This document shows, piece by piece, positions 1 through 9,192 of a stretch of 9,813 nucleotides of DNA (its first letter is position 1; each line of letters begins with the position of its first letter). A program made the position numbers and the translations under genes. Origin of the DNA: Actinomycetes bacterium (GTDB lineage: Bacteria; Actinomycetota; Actinomycetes; Actinomycetales; Cellulomonadaceae); assembly GCA_023430425.1 (NCBI GenBank), contig JAEZAR010000111.1, positions 1-9,813 of the forward strand. Reading direction: 5' to 3'. Under the pieces are notes generated by a model. That model searched no databases and was not told the DNA's origin. It saw nothing but the letters and a program-made list of their open reading frames with translations.

Positions 1-424
1 GCACGACGACGGTCGGGCAGTGCGCGTGCGCGGGCAGCGCCGACGAGACGGTGCCGAGCAGGCGCTCGGCGAACCCGCCGCGCCCCCGGGTACCCACGAC
101 GACGAGCGCGGACTCGCGGGAGAGCTCGACGAGCACGGCGGCGGCGTCCCCGGTGGCGACGGCGGACGTCGCGCGCAGCCCGGACGGCGCCACGCGGGCC
201 AGCGCCTCGTCCAGCACGGCCCGGGCACCCTCGGCGATCGCGGAGTCGTCCAGGGCGGCGTACCCGCCGTCGAGCGCGGCCGCGGTGAACGTCGGCACGG
301 AGTACGCGCACACGAGGTGCAGCCGCAGCCCGTGCGCCCGCGCGTAGGCCGCCGCCCAGTCGAGGGCTGCGAGGCTCGGCGGGGACCCGTCCACCCCGAC
401 CAGGACCACGTCGTGGTGCGTCAT
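1..424 (-). CDS. Universal stress protein, UspA family (partial, C-terminus off the left edge)
   Basis: Usp proteins are small cytoplasmic nucleotide-binding proteins induced by stress or stationary phase; the client of this one is unknown. The visible 141 residues form one complete Usp fold. It opens MTHHDVVLVGVDGSPPSLAAL, with Asp12 in the usual first-strand position. Residues 111-125 (GTRGRGGFAERLLGT) match the ATP-binding signature G-2x-G-9x-G(S/T) exactly, followed by a HCPTVVV last strand. Actinobacterial Usp proteins are often two such domains in tandem, so the missing part may be a few residues or a second domain. The ATG at 422-424 is preceded by a strong GGGAGGAG Shine-Dalgarno (about 429-436), which fixes the start. 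The family is certain; the stress signal cannot be read from the sequence. Confidence 0.9.
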   Translation of the reverse strand, partial: MTHHDVVLVGVDGSPPSLAALDWAAAYARAHGLRLHLVCAYSVPTFTAAALDGGYAALDDSAIAEGARAVLDEALARVAPSGLRATSAVATGDAAAVLVELSRESALVVVGTRGRGGFAERLLGTVSSALPAHAHCPTVVV

Positions 425-530
425 CGCTCCTCCCTCGGCAGCCGACACCCTCAGTCTGCCCCTTCGGGACGCCCGCGGGCCCCTGCACGGCCCGGAAGAT
501 CACCCGAAGGTGGGCCGAGTGGCAGGTGTG

Positions 531-610
531 GCCGCACCGGCCGCACCGGACGCACCGGACGCACTGGCCGCACCGACGCACTGGCCGCACCGGACGCGCT
601 GGACGCGCGG
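531..610. repeat. Degenerate 9-bp tandem repeat (about 9 copies), intergenic
   Basis: Nine consecutive units of the form G(C/A)CGCAC(C/T)G fill 531-610. Eight are 9 bp long and one (576-583) has lost a base, so the array is not kept in reading frame. Units differ mainly at position 2 (C or A) and position 8 (C or T), and the two right-hand units drift to GACGCGCTG and GACGCGCGG. It lies between the end of the HNH gene and the start of the Usp gene, both on the minus strand. No coding role is seen. The remainder of the 425-649 gap shows only short GC palindromes such as GCCCGCGGGC at 470-479. Confidence 0.8.
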
Positions 611-649
611 GCGGGCAGGGTGGGTCAGGCCGGGGGGGTCGACGCTCGC

Positions 650-1219
650 TCAGGCAGCGGCGAGGTAGGCGTGCCACGACGGGTGCGGACGCACGGCGGC
701 GACGAGCAGAGCGGTGCTGCTGCGCGGCGCCGCCGGCGTCACGAGCAGCTGCCAGCCGATCTCCGACAGCAGGCGGTCCGCCTTCTTGTGGTTGCACCGC
801 GAGCACGCCGCCACGACGTTCGTCCACTCGTGCACGCCCCCGCGCGAGCGCGGGTGCACGTGGTCGACGGTGTCCGCCGGGCCGGCGCAGTACGCGCACC
901 GGTGGGCGTCGCGCTGGAGCACCGTGCGCCGCGTGGGCGCGACCACGGCCCGGAACGGGACGTGGACGTACCGCGTGAGGCAGAGCACCTGGGGGACGGG
1001 CACGGCCAGGGACGCGGAGTGCAGGTAGCGGCCGTCGGACTCCAGCACCACGGCCTTCCCGCTCAGGACGAGCGTCACCGCCCGGTGCAGGCTGACCACG
1101 CAGAGCGGCTCACGACTGGCGTTGAGCAGGAGCGACCGTCGGGGAGCGGTCGCCGGATGGTGGTCCTCCGCGGCGGACTGGCTGTCCGGGACGGGGACCG
1201 TGACGTACGTCGATCGCAC
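650..1219 (-). CDS. HNH endonuclease family protein (189 aa)
   Basis: Probable metal-dependent HNH nuclease with a zinc ribbon; the DNA substrate is unknown. Residues ~29-65 form a conserved N-terminal segment (LLLNASREPLCVVSLHRAVTL) seen in a widespread actinobacterial single-gene HNH family. The nuclease core spans ~97-157: the CxxC pairs C108/C111 and C139/C142 are the likely zinc ligands, D119-H120 supplies the first catalytic His, and WTNVVAACSRCNHKK supplies the N and final H. No methylase, specificity subunit or phage gene is adjacent, so a restriction role is not supported. The frame is open up to 1330, but the GTG at 1217-1219 has GGAGG at 1226-1230 with 6-nt spacing and precedes the conserved region, so I chose it. 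A TACCCT -10-like hexamer at 1279-1284 (minus) could be the promoter. Confidence 0.88.
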   Translation of the reverse strand: MRSTYVTVPVPDSQSAAEDHHPATAPRRSLLLNASREPLCVVSLHRAVTLVLSGKAVVLESDGRYLHSASLAVPVPQVLCLTRYVHVPFRAVVAPTRRTVLQRDAHRCAYCAGPADTVDHVHPRSRGGVHEWTNVVAACSRCNHKKADRLLSEIGWQLLVTPAAPRSSTALLVAAVRPHPSWHAYLAAA

Positions 1220-1331
1220 GGCGGGCCTCCGGTGTCGGCGGAACCCGGCTGGCTGCAGGGTCCGGTCACGCTGTGCCCAGGGTACGCGTCCGCCCCACCG
1301 ACGCCGAGGACATACCCGCGCGGGACGCACG

Positions 1332-1361
1332 ACGGCCCGCGGACGGGTGTCCGCGGGCCGT
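1332..1361 (-). terminator. Strong hairpin after the NlpC/P60 gene
   Basis: A perfect 13-bp inverted repeat (ACGGCCCGCGGAC / GTCCGCGGGCCGT) with a 4-nt GGGT loop starts 32 bp beyond the peptidase stop. There is no U-tract, as is usual for actinobacterial hairpin terminators. It also separates the peptidase transcript from the HNH gene further along the same strand. Confidence 0.75.
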
Positions 1362-1393
1362 GCCGTCCGGGCCTCGCCCGCCGCTCGCCTCCG

Positions 1394-2155
1394 TCAGCCG
1401 GTGACCCGGACGTACACCGGGTTCGTCTGCCAGATGGCGCGGAACTGGATGGTCTTGCCCGGGCGGGGGGCGTCGATCTGCAGGCCGTCGCCGGCGTAGA
1501 TGCCCACGTGGCCCGGCGAGACGATGATGTCGCCCGGCTGCGGCTCGGAGACGCGGGTGCCGACGTCGTAGTAGGCGCCGGAGCTGCGCGGCAGGGAGAT
1601 GCCGAGCTGGGCGTAGACGTAGGACACGAACCCGGAGCAGTCGAACCCGTCGGGGGTCGAGCCGCCGTAGACGTACGGCACGCCGACGTAGCGGGCGGCG
1701 ATCTCGAGGACGGCGTTGCCGGCCACGGCCTGCGGGATCGCGTTGTTGACCGCCCGGGCCTCCGAGCGCGACGCGGCGCTGGAGGTGGACCGCGCGGGCG
1801 CCGGAGCCGGCGGCGGCTCGGGCTTCGGGTTCGCGGTGACCGTGATCTGCGGCGCGTCGAACGCCCACGCGGCGTCGGTCGGCACCTCGACCACGGGGGA
1901 CGTGGCGAGCGCGGCGCGGGCCTCGGCGGTGAGGGCGGCCACGTCGACCGGGGGCAAGGCGCTCGCGGGGCCCTCGGCAGGAGCCGCCGTGGCCGGGATC
2001 GCGATCGTCGTGAGGGCCAGGCCACCCGCGGCGCCGACCACGGCGGACCGGCGGCCGACGACGGCCATCCCGGTCGCGGCGGCTGCGGCGAGGTCGTCCA
2101 GGGGGGTCGTCGGACGGCACTGCGAACGGTGCCTGGCGCGATGGGAGTCGCTCAC
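1394..2155 (-). CDS. Secreted NlpC/P60 (C40) cell-wall peptidase (253 aa)
   Basis: Predicted exported peptidoglycan endopeptidase, cleaving stem peptides during wall growth or separation. The N-terminus carries a long signal peptide: a basic n-region with RR at 35-36, a hydrophobic core at ~38-56, and a likely signal peptidase site near ATAA (56-58). Residues ~60-135 are an Ala/Pro-rich, low-complexity linker, including KPEPPPAPAPA at ~111-121. The NlpC/P60 domain covers ~145-253. The catalytic Cys is C173 in FDCSGF and the His is H216 in PGHVGIY. The third polar position, 12 residues after the His, is Asp228 (QIDAPRPG), where Spr has His and RipA has Glu. No LysM or SH3 anchor is visible. 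The GTG start at 2153-2155 has GGAGAGG at 2162-2168 with 6-nt spacing. A ydaO-type riboswitch lies immediately upstream, and a strong hairpin follows the gene. Confidence 0.92.
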   Translation of the reverse strand: MSDSHRARHRSQCRPTTPLDDLAAAAATGMAVVGRRSAVVGAAGGLALTTIAIPATAAPAEGPASALPPVDVAALTAEARAALATSPVVEVPTDAAWAFDAPQITVTANPKPEPPPAPAPARSTSSAASRSEARAVNNAIPQAVAGNAVLEIAARYVGVPYVYGGSTPDGFDCSGFVSYVYAQLGISLPRSSGAYYDVGTRVSEPQPGDIIVSPGHVGIYAGDGLQIDAPRPGKTIQFRAIWQTNPVYVRVTG

Positions 2156-2161
2156 TCGGTA

Positions 2162-2168
2162 CCTCTCC
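2162..2168 (-). promoter_or_regulatory. Shine-Dalgarno of the NlpC/P60 gene, 2 nt from the riboswitch
   Basis: GGAGAGG on the minus strand sits 6 nt before the GTG start at 2155. Only two bases separate it from the 3' strand of the aptamer's closing stem (2171). It fixes the start and is probably the element that the riboswitch controls. Confidence 0.7.
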
Positions 2169-2170
2169 GA

Positions 2171-2347
2171 CGCCTGCGAGGTGAGCTGTCGGGTTCGGGT
2201 GGGAGATCACCCGGCTCCGGTCCCGTGCGCCAGGCGCACGCTCCCGGGGCTTCACCCCGAGGGCATCGAGGGGGCTCGATGCCCGAAGTGGTTCCCCCGC
2301 TCCTGCCATGGGGTCAGCGGACCTGCGGGCGGTGGCAGGACTCGGCG
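2171..2347 (-). ncRNA. ydaO/yuaA-type c-di-AMP riboswitch
   Basis: On the minus strand this leader carries the recognisable conserved blocks of the ydaO family in order. These are a GGGGGAACC block after a TCCTGCC/GGCAGGA stem, then GGGGTGAAGCC, then near the 3' end CCGAACCCGACAGCTCACCTCGCAGGCG. The ends can close as CGCC-GAG (2341-2347) with CTC-GCA-GGCG (2171-2180). Two internal hairpins are perfect: CGTGCGC/GCGCACG (2224-2240), and a 10-bp stem GGGCATCGAG/CTCGATGCCC (2261-2284) between the GGAACC and GGGGTGAA blocks. By family knowledge, c-di-AMP binding lowers expression of the downstream gene, and in actinobacteria these genes are often wall hydrolases, as here. Class assignment is by motif reading, not a covariance-model search; the edges are approximate. 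Confidence 0.9.
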
Positions 2348-2393
2348 TTCCGCCCGAGGGCTTCGCGGAGGAGGGTTCCGTGAAGCGATTCGC

Positions 2394-2423
2394 ACAGTAC
2401 CTGAGGCCGTCGACGGATGTCAC
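2394..2423 (-). promoter_or_regulatory. Candidate promoter of the riboswitch-peptidase transcript
   Basis: On the minus strand GTGACA (2418-2423) and TACTGT (2394-2399) are separated by 18 bp, resembling a housekeeping sigma promoter. Transcription would begin near 2387, giving a leader of about 230 nt that contains the whole riboswitch. The rest of the 2156-2517 gap holds this promoter, the riboswitch, the peptidase Shine-Dalgarno and a small hairpin near the dtxR end; no gene is seen in it. Confidence 0.5.
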
Positions 2424-2439
2424 GTTCCGGTCACGGTGA

Positions 2440-5690
<3,251 letters not shown>

Positions 5691-5693
5691 CGC

Positions 5694-5715
5694 CCCGGGC
5701 CACCGACCGCCCGGG
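5694..5715. terminator. Hairpin between convergent MFS genes, possible bidirectional terminator
   Basis: CCCGGGC (5694-5700) and GCCCGGG (5709-5715) form a 7-bp stem with an 8-nt loop. It occupies most of the 32-bp gap between the stop codons of two converging genes. It could end both transcripts; no U-tract is seen on either side. Confidence 0.5.
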
Positions 5716-5722
5716 CGATCGC

Positions 5723-7081
5723 TCAGGCTGCGGTCGTCGAGTTCGACGCCTCCTGCTGGCGCAGGGCCTGCGCGACCCGCCGCCGCTCGGCCTCGGCCTC
5801 GGCCTCGGTCTCGGCGTCGTCATCCGCCGGCCAGCGCACCTCCAGGTGGGGGCGGCGCAGCAGGTGGTAGCGGACCTCGACCTTCCAGTTGCGGATCGCC
5901 CAGATCCCCGCCGCCGTGGCGACGACGAGGGCGCTGATCGCCCCCACGCCGATCGACCAGCGCGGGCCGAGGTGCTCGGCCACCCAGCCGACGGCGGGCG
6001 ACCCGATCGGCGTCGCGCCCAGGAAGACCAGGAGGTAGATCGACATCACGCGCCCCCGCATCTGGGGCGTCGTGGACACCTGGATCGTCGCGTTGGCGGC
6101 CGTGAGCATCGTCAGGGAGGCGAAGCCGACGGGGATGGTCGCGAGCGCGTAGAGCTCGTAGGTCGGCATGAGCGCCATGACCCCGGCCGCGACGCCGAAG
6201 CCCAGCGCGGCCGCGATGACCAGCCGCACCCGGGGACGCTCGCGGCGGGCGGCCATGAGGGCGCCGGCGAGCGAGCCGATGGCGAGGATCGAGCCGAGCA
6301 CGCCGTACTCGCCCGGACCCTTGCCGAACTCGGTGCGCGCCATGACGGCGCTCGTGAGCTGGAAGTTCAGGCCGAACGTGCTGACGACCCCCACCACGGC
6401 CATGACGACCATGAGGTCGGTGCGGTTGCGGACGTAGCGCAGCCCCTCGCGGATCTGCCCCTTGCCCCGGTGGGACCGCTCGACCGGCTGGAGGTCGCGC
6501 GTGCGCATGGCGAGGAGCGCGCCGATCGTGGCCGCGAAGCTCACCGCGTTGATGAGGAAGACCCAGCCGGTGCCGACCCACGCGATGAGCAGCCCGGCGA
6601 CGCCGGGGCCGATCATCCGGGCCGCGTTGAAGGAGGCGCTGTTGAGCCCGACGGCGTTGGGCAGCCGCTCCGGGGGCACCATGTCGGCGACGAACGTCTG
6701 CCGGGCGGGGGCGTCGACGGCCGAGACGCACCCGAGCAGGCCGGCGAACACGTACACGTGCCAGAGCTCGGCGTGGCCGCTCAGGACGAGGGCGCCCAGC
6801 CCGGCCGCGAGCAGGCCCATCCCGCCCTGCGTCGCCATCAGGAGCCGACGTCGGTCGACCCGGTCGGCGAGCACGCCGGCCCACGCGGACAGCACCAGGG
6901 CGGGCGCGAACTGCAGCGCCGTCGTGATGCCCACCGCGACGCCGGAGTCGTCCGTCAGGTGCGTGAGGACCAGCCAGTCCTGGGCCACGCGCTGCATCCA
7001 CGTGCCGACGTTGGCGACGAGCGCGCCGGCGAACCACAGGCGGTAGTTGCGGAAGGCGAGCGAGGCGAAGGTGCTCCTCAT
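5723..7081 (-). CDS. MFS_3-type exporter downstream of MarR (452 aa)
   Basis: Twelve-helix-type major facilitator of the EntS-like MFS_3 group, which exports siderophores, drugs or other small molecules; its own substrate is unknown. Typical features are the opening FRNYRLWFAGALVANVGTWMQ (11-31), motif A (GVLADRVDRRRLLMA) between helices 2 and 3, DAPARQTFVADMVP and the NSASFNAARMIGPGVAGLLI block, and the second-half MRGRVMSIY. A soluble tail of about 55 residues (~398-452) follows the last helix and contains an acidic Ala-Glu repeat. Its ATG overlaps the MarR stop by 4 bp (ATGA), so the pair form an operon with coupled translation. A MarR repressor controlling an adjacent exporter is a common arrangement, which supports efflux as the role. 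Confidence 0.92.
   Translation of the reverse strand: MRSTFASLAFRNYRLWFAGALVANVGTWMQRVAQDWLVLTHLTDDSGVAVGITTALQFAPALVLSAWAGVLADRVDRRRLLMATQGGMGLLAAGLGALVLSGHAELWHVYVFAGLLGCVSAVDAPARQTFVADMVPPERLPNAVGLNSASFNAARMIGPGVAGLLIAWVGTGWVFLINAVSFAATIGALLAMRTRDLQPVERSHRGKGQIREGLRYVRNRTDLMVVMAVVGVVSTFGLNFQLTSAVMARTEFGKGPGEYGVLGSILAIGSLAGALMAARRERPRVRLVIAAALGFGVAAGVMALMPTYELYALATIPVGFASLTMLTAANATIQVSTTPQMRGRVMSIYLLVFLGATPIGSPAVGWVAEHLGPRWSIGVGAISALVVATAAGIWAIRNWKVEVRYHLLRRPHLEVRWPADDDAETEAEAEAERRRVAQALRQQEASNSTTAA
5786..5815. repeat. Hexanucleotide repeat (5 units) in the MFS exporter tail
   Basis: Five consecutive CTCGGC units, the fourth reading CTCGGT, encode alternating Ala/Glu (AETEAEAEAE) in the cytoplasmic tail. 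The 6-bp unit keeps the frame if copy number changes, so the tail length could vary among strains without breaking the protein. Confidence 0.8.
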
Positions 7082-7578
7082 CCCTCCGCCACCTTCCGGA
7101 GCAGCTCGGAGGCCTGCGCCAGCACCTGGCGCTCCTCGGGGGTGAGCCGGGCCAGGCGGCCTGCGAGCCACTCGTTGCGGCGCCGCCGGGTCTCGCGGAC
7201 CTCGGTCTGGCCCGCGTCCGTGATGGACACCAGCACCTGGCGGCCGTCGGTGGGGTGCTCGTCGCGGCGGGCCAGACCGGCCGCGACGAGGGCGTTGACG
7301 GTGCGCGACATGTGCGGGGGCTTGACGTGCTGCTCCTCCGCGAGCGCGGACGGGGTCGTCGGGCCGCCGCTCGAGAGCGCGGCCAGCACGGCGTACTGGC
7401 CGTCGGTGATGTCCTCCGAGGACCGCTCCCGCCGCAGGCGCCGGACGACACGCATGAGCGAGACGCGCAGCTCGCCGGAGAGGGCGGCGGGCCGGCAGGC
7501 GGCCGCGGGTTGGGCGGCCGGGCCCGCCCGACCCGCGCGCGGCGCGGCAGCAGGAGCACTCGTCATGGTCATGACCAT
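7078..7578 (-). CDS. MarR-family transcriptional regulator (166 aa)
   Basis: Predicted dimeric winged-helix repressor responding to a small ligand. An Ala/Pro-rich, probably disordered N-terminus (1-33) precedes the MarR fold. The recognition helix region is TPSALAEEQHVKPPHMSRTV (75-94), and the wing carries the family DxR motif (EHPTDGRQVLVSIT, 107-120). The C-terminal helix for dimerisation is ~145-163. Three in-frame ATGs lie at 7578, 7572 and 7566 (MVMTM). The first is chosen because AAGGG lies 9 nt upstream; the other two have no Shine-Dalgarno. The start overlaps a three-unit operator-like array, which suggests negative autoregulation. The stop overlaps the ATG of the MFS exporter, its likely target. 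Confidence 0.9.
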   Translation of the reverse strand: MVMTMTSAPAAAPRAGRAGPAAQPAAACRPAALSGELRVSLMRVVRRLRRERSSEDITDGQYAVLAALSSGGPTTPSALAEEQHVKPPHMSRTVNALVAAGLARRDEHPTDGRQVLVSITDAGQTEVRETRRRRNEWLAGRLARLTPEERQVLAQASELLRKVAEG

Positions 7579-7602
7579 AGGTCATTACCCTTGGTAACTA
7601 CC
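7567..7602. promoter_or_regulatory. Three operator-like repeats GGTnnnnACC at 13-bp spacing
   Basis: On the plus strand GGTCATGACC (7567-7576), GGTCATTACC (7580-7589) and GGTAACTACC (7593-7602) follow each other with 3-bp spacers. The first is a perfect palindrome and the others are imperfect. Together they cover the marR start codon and the 24 bp upstream. Position, symmetry and repetition fit a binding array for the MarR protein itself. Confidence 0.65.
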
Positions 7603-7639
7603 AGTCGAGCGGGGGTGAGGTCGGTCACCACCCGGGCAC

Positions 7640-7676
7640 GCGACGGCCCCCCGAGCCAGGCTCGGGGGGCCGTCGC
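7640..7676 (-). terminator. 17-bp perfect hairpin after the purine permease
   Basis: GCGACGGCCCCCCGAGC and its exact reverse complement are separated by a 3-nt CAG loop. The hairpin begins 36 bp beyond the permease stop, and there is no U-tract. It is the strongest hairpin in the window and should insulate the marR promoter from permease transcription. Confidence 0.85.
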
Positions 7677-7685
7677 AGCAGGACC

Positions 7686-7702
7686 GCCCGGCGCAGCCGG
7701 GC
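7686..7702 (-). terminator. Second, smaller hairpin after the purine permease
   Basis: GCCCGGC-GCA-GCCGGGC is a perfect 7-bp stem with a 3-nt loop, 10 bp past the permease stop and just before the larger hairpin. The two may act in tandem, or this one may serve as an mRNA 3'-end stabiliser. Confidence 0.5.
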
Positions 7703-7711
7703 GACCGGAGG

Positions 7712-9184
7712 TCACACGCCGAGGACGTCCCGGATCGGGCCCATCGCGAAGTAGATGACGAACAGGCCGCCGCACACCCACAGGAGCGGGTGCACGTCAC
7801 GCGCCTTGCCCACCGCGACCTTGAGCACGACGTAGGCGACGAAGCCCGCGCCGATGCCGACGGTGATCGAGTACGTGAACGGCATGAGCACGATCGCGAG
7901 GAACGCCGGGATCGCGACCTCGAGCTTGCGCCAGTCGATGCCGGTGATCTGCATCATCATGAGGAAGCCGACCAGCACGAGCGCGGGGGTCGCGGCCTCG
8001 TAGGGCACCATCGCGACGAGCGGCGCGAGGAAGGTCGCCAGCAGGAACGCCACGCCGGTGACGACCGACGCGAGCCCGGTGCGCGCGCCGTCGCCGACGC
8101 CGGCCGCGGACTCGATGTAGCTCGTGTTGGACGAGACGCTGGCCGCGCCGCCGGCCGCCGCGGCGACCGAGTCGACGATGAGGATCTGCTTCGTCCGCGG
8201 CGGGTTGCCGTTCTCGTCGAGCAGGTCCGCCTCGCCGCCGATGGCGACCATCGTGCCCATCGTGTCGAAGAAGTCCGCGAGCATGACCGAGAAGACGAGC
8301 AGGACGACCGCGAGGATGCCGATCTTCTCGACGCCGCCGAGGAGCGAGAAGTTGCCGATGAGCGAGAAGTCGGGGACGTCCGCGACGCGGTCCGGCAGTG
8401 CCGGGTCACCGAGGCCCCAGCCGGTCGGGTTGTCGGCGCTCTTGGTGCCGACGTCGGTGACGATCTCGATGAGCACCGCGAGCAGGGTCGCCGCGATGAT
8501 CCCGATGAGGATCGCGCCGCGCACCTTGCGCACGTACAGGATGACGGTGAGGAAGAGGCCGACGACGAACACGAGCATCGGCCAGCCGGCGAGCGAGCCG
8601 TTGACGCCGAAGGCGAGCACGGGCGTGCCGGGGCGGACGATGCCCGAGTCGACCAGGCCGATGAGGGCGATGAAGAGGCCGATGCCCACGCCGATCGCCG
8701 TCTTGAGCTCCTTCGGCACGGCCTTGAAGACCGCCTCGCGGAAGCCGGTCAGGACGAGGACGAGGATGATGAGGCCCTCGAGGACGATGATGCCCATCGC
8801 GTCGGCCCAGCTCATGCCCTCGAGCCCGGCGATCGAGAACGTCACGAACGCGTTGAGCCCGAGCCCGGCCGCGATCGCGAGCGGGAACTTCGCGACGACG
8901 CCCATCGTGATGCTGAGCACGCCCGCGACCAGTGCCGTCACCGCGGCGATCTTGGTGACGTCGCCGCCCGCGAGGAACTCGCCGGTACCGTCGGGGATGG
9001 TCGTGAGGATGAGCGGGTTCAGCACGATGATGTAGCTCATCGCGAAGAAGGTCACGAGGCCGCCGCGGATCTCGGTGCCGACGGTGGAGCCACGTTCGGT
9101 GATCTTGAAGTACGTGTCGAGAGCGCTGAGAGGGCGCTGCGGGGGGGCCGGGTCGGCCGTGGAGGGGGTGGTGGTCTGCGCCAT
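7712..9184 (-). CDS. NCS2-family (AzgA-type) purine permease (490 aa)
   Basis: Inner-membrane proton-coupled uptake of adenine, guanine and/or hypoxanthine, feeding purine salvage. The AzgA branch (PbuG, AdeP, GhxP) is recognised from LDTYFKITERGSTVGTEIRGG (22-42), FFAMSYIIVLNP (46-57), AAGLGLNAFVTFSI (105-118), DFFDTMGTMVAIGGEADLL (304-322) and the substrate-site segment SNTSYIESAAGVGDGARTG (352-370). Length and a dozen-plus hydrophobic segments are normal. The ATG at 9182-9184 is the only start consistent with the conserved N-terminus, although the frame is open much further upstream. It has no clear Shine-Dalgarno and lies in an 18-bp palindrome shared with the divergent VanZ gene. A TACCTT hexamer about 32 nt upstream is a possible -10. 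No purine riboswitch is seen. Which purine is preferred cannot be told. Confidence 0.93.
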   Translation of the reverse strand: MAQTTTPSTADPAPPQRPLSALDTYFKITERGSTVGTEIRGGLVTFFAMSYIIVLNPLILTTIPDGTGEFLAGGDVTKIAAVTALVAGVLSITMGVVAKFPLAIAAGLGLNAFVTFSIAGLEGMSWADAMGIIVLEGLIILVLVLTGFREAVFKAVPKELKTAIGVGIGLFIALIGLVDSGIVRPGTPVLAFGVNGSLAGWPMLVFVVGLFLTVILYVRKVRGAILIGIIAATLLAVLIEIVTDVGTKSADNPTGWGLGDPALPDRVADVPDFSLIGNFSLLGGVEKIGILAVVLLVFSVMLADFFDTMGTMVAIGGEADLLDENGNPPRTKQILIVDSVAAAAGGAASVSSNTSYIESAAGVGDGARTGLASVVTGVAFLLATFLAPLVAMVPYEAATPALVLVGFLMMMQITGIDWRKLEVAIPAFLAIVLMPFTYSITVGIGAGFVAYVVLKVAVGKARDVHPLLWVCGGLFVIYFAMGPIRDVLGV

Positions 9185-9192
9185 GGCGCAGA
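9175..9192. promoter_or_regulatory. 18-bp perfect palindrome over two divergent start codons
   Basis: TCTGCGCCATGGCGCAGA is identical to its reverse complement. Its central CCATGG supplies the ATG of the permease on the minus strand and a possible ATG of the VanZ protein on the plus strand. It may be an operator or just a symmetric start region. Confidence 0.55.

Noticed and set aside
470..497. Terminator for the HNH gene from short GC palindromes (GCCCGCGGGC, GGGCC/GGCCC)
   Set aside because: Stems are 5 bp or simple palindromes of the kind expected by chance at this GC content.
531..610. CRISPR-like array
   Set aside because: Units are 9 bp with no spacers and no cas genes are present; it is a minisatellite.
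1220..1330. Upstream start for the HNH protein at 1330
   Set aside because: The extra residues are Arg-rich and unconserved, while the GTG at 1219 has a well-placed GGAGG.
20..2383. A 787-codon open frame on the plus strand
   Set aside because: It runs antisense through the Usp, HNH and NlpC/P60 genes and the riboswitch, is Arg/Gly/Pro-rich with no domain, and is explained by the high GC content.
7712..9184. Purine riboswitch control of the permease
   Set aside because: The short upstream region is coding for VanZ and shows none of the purine-aptamer conserved loops.
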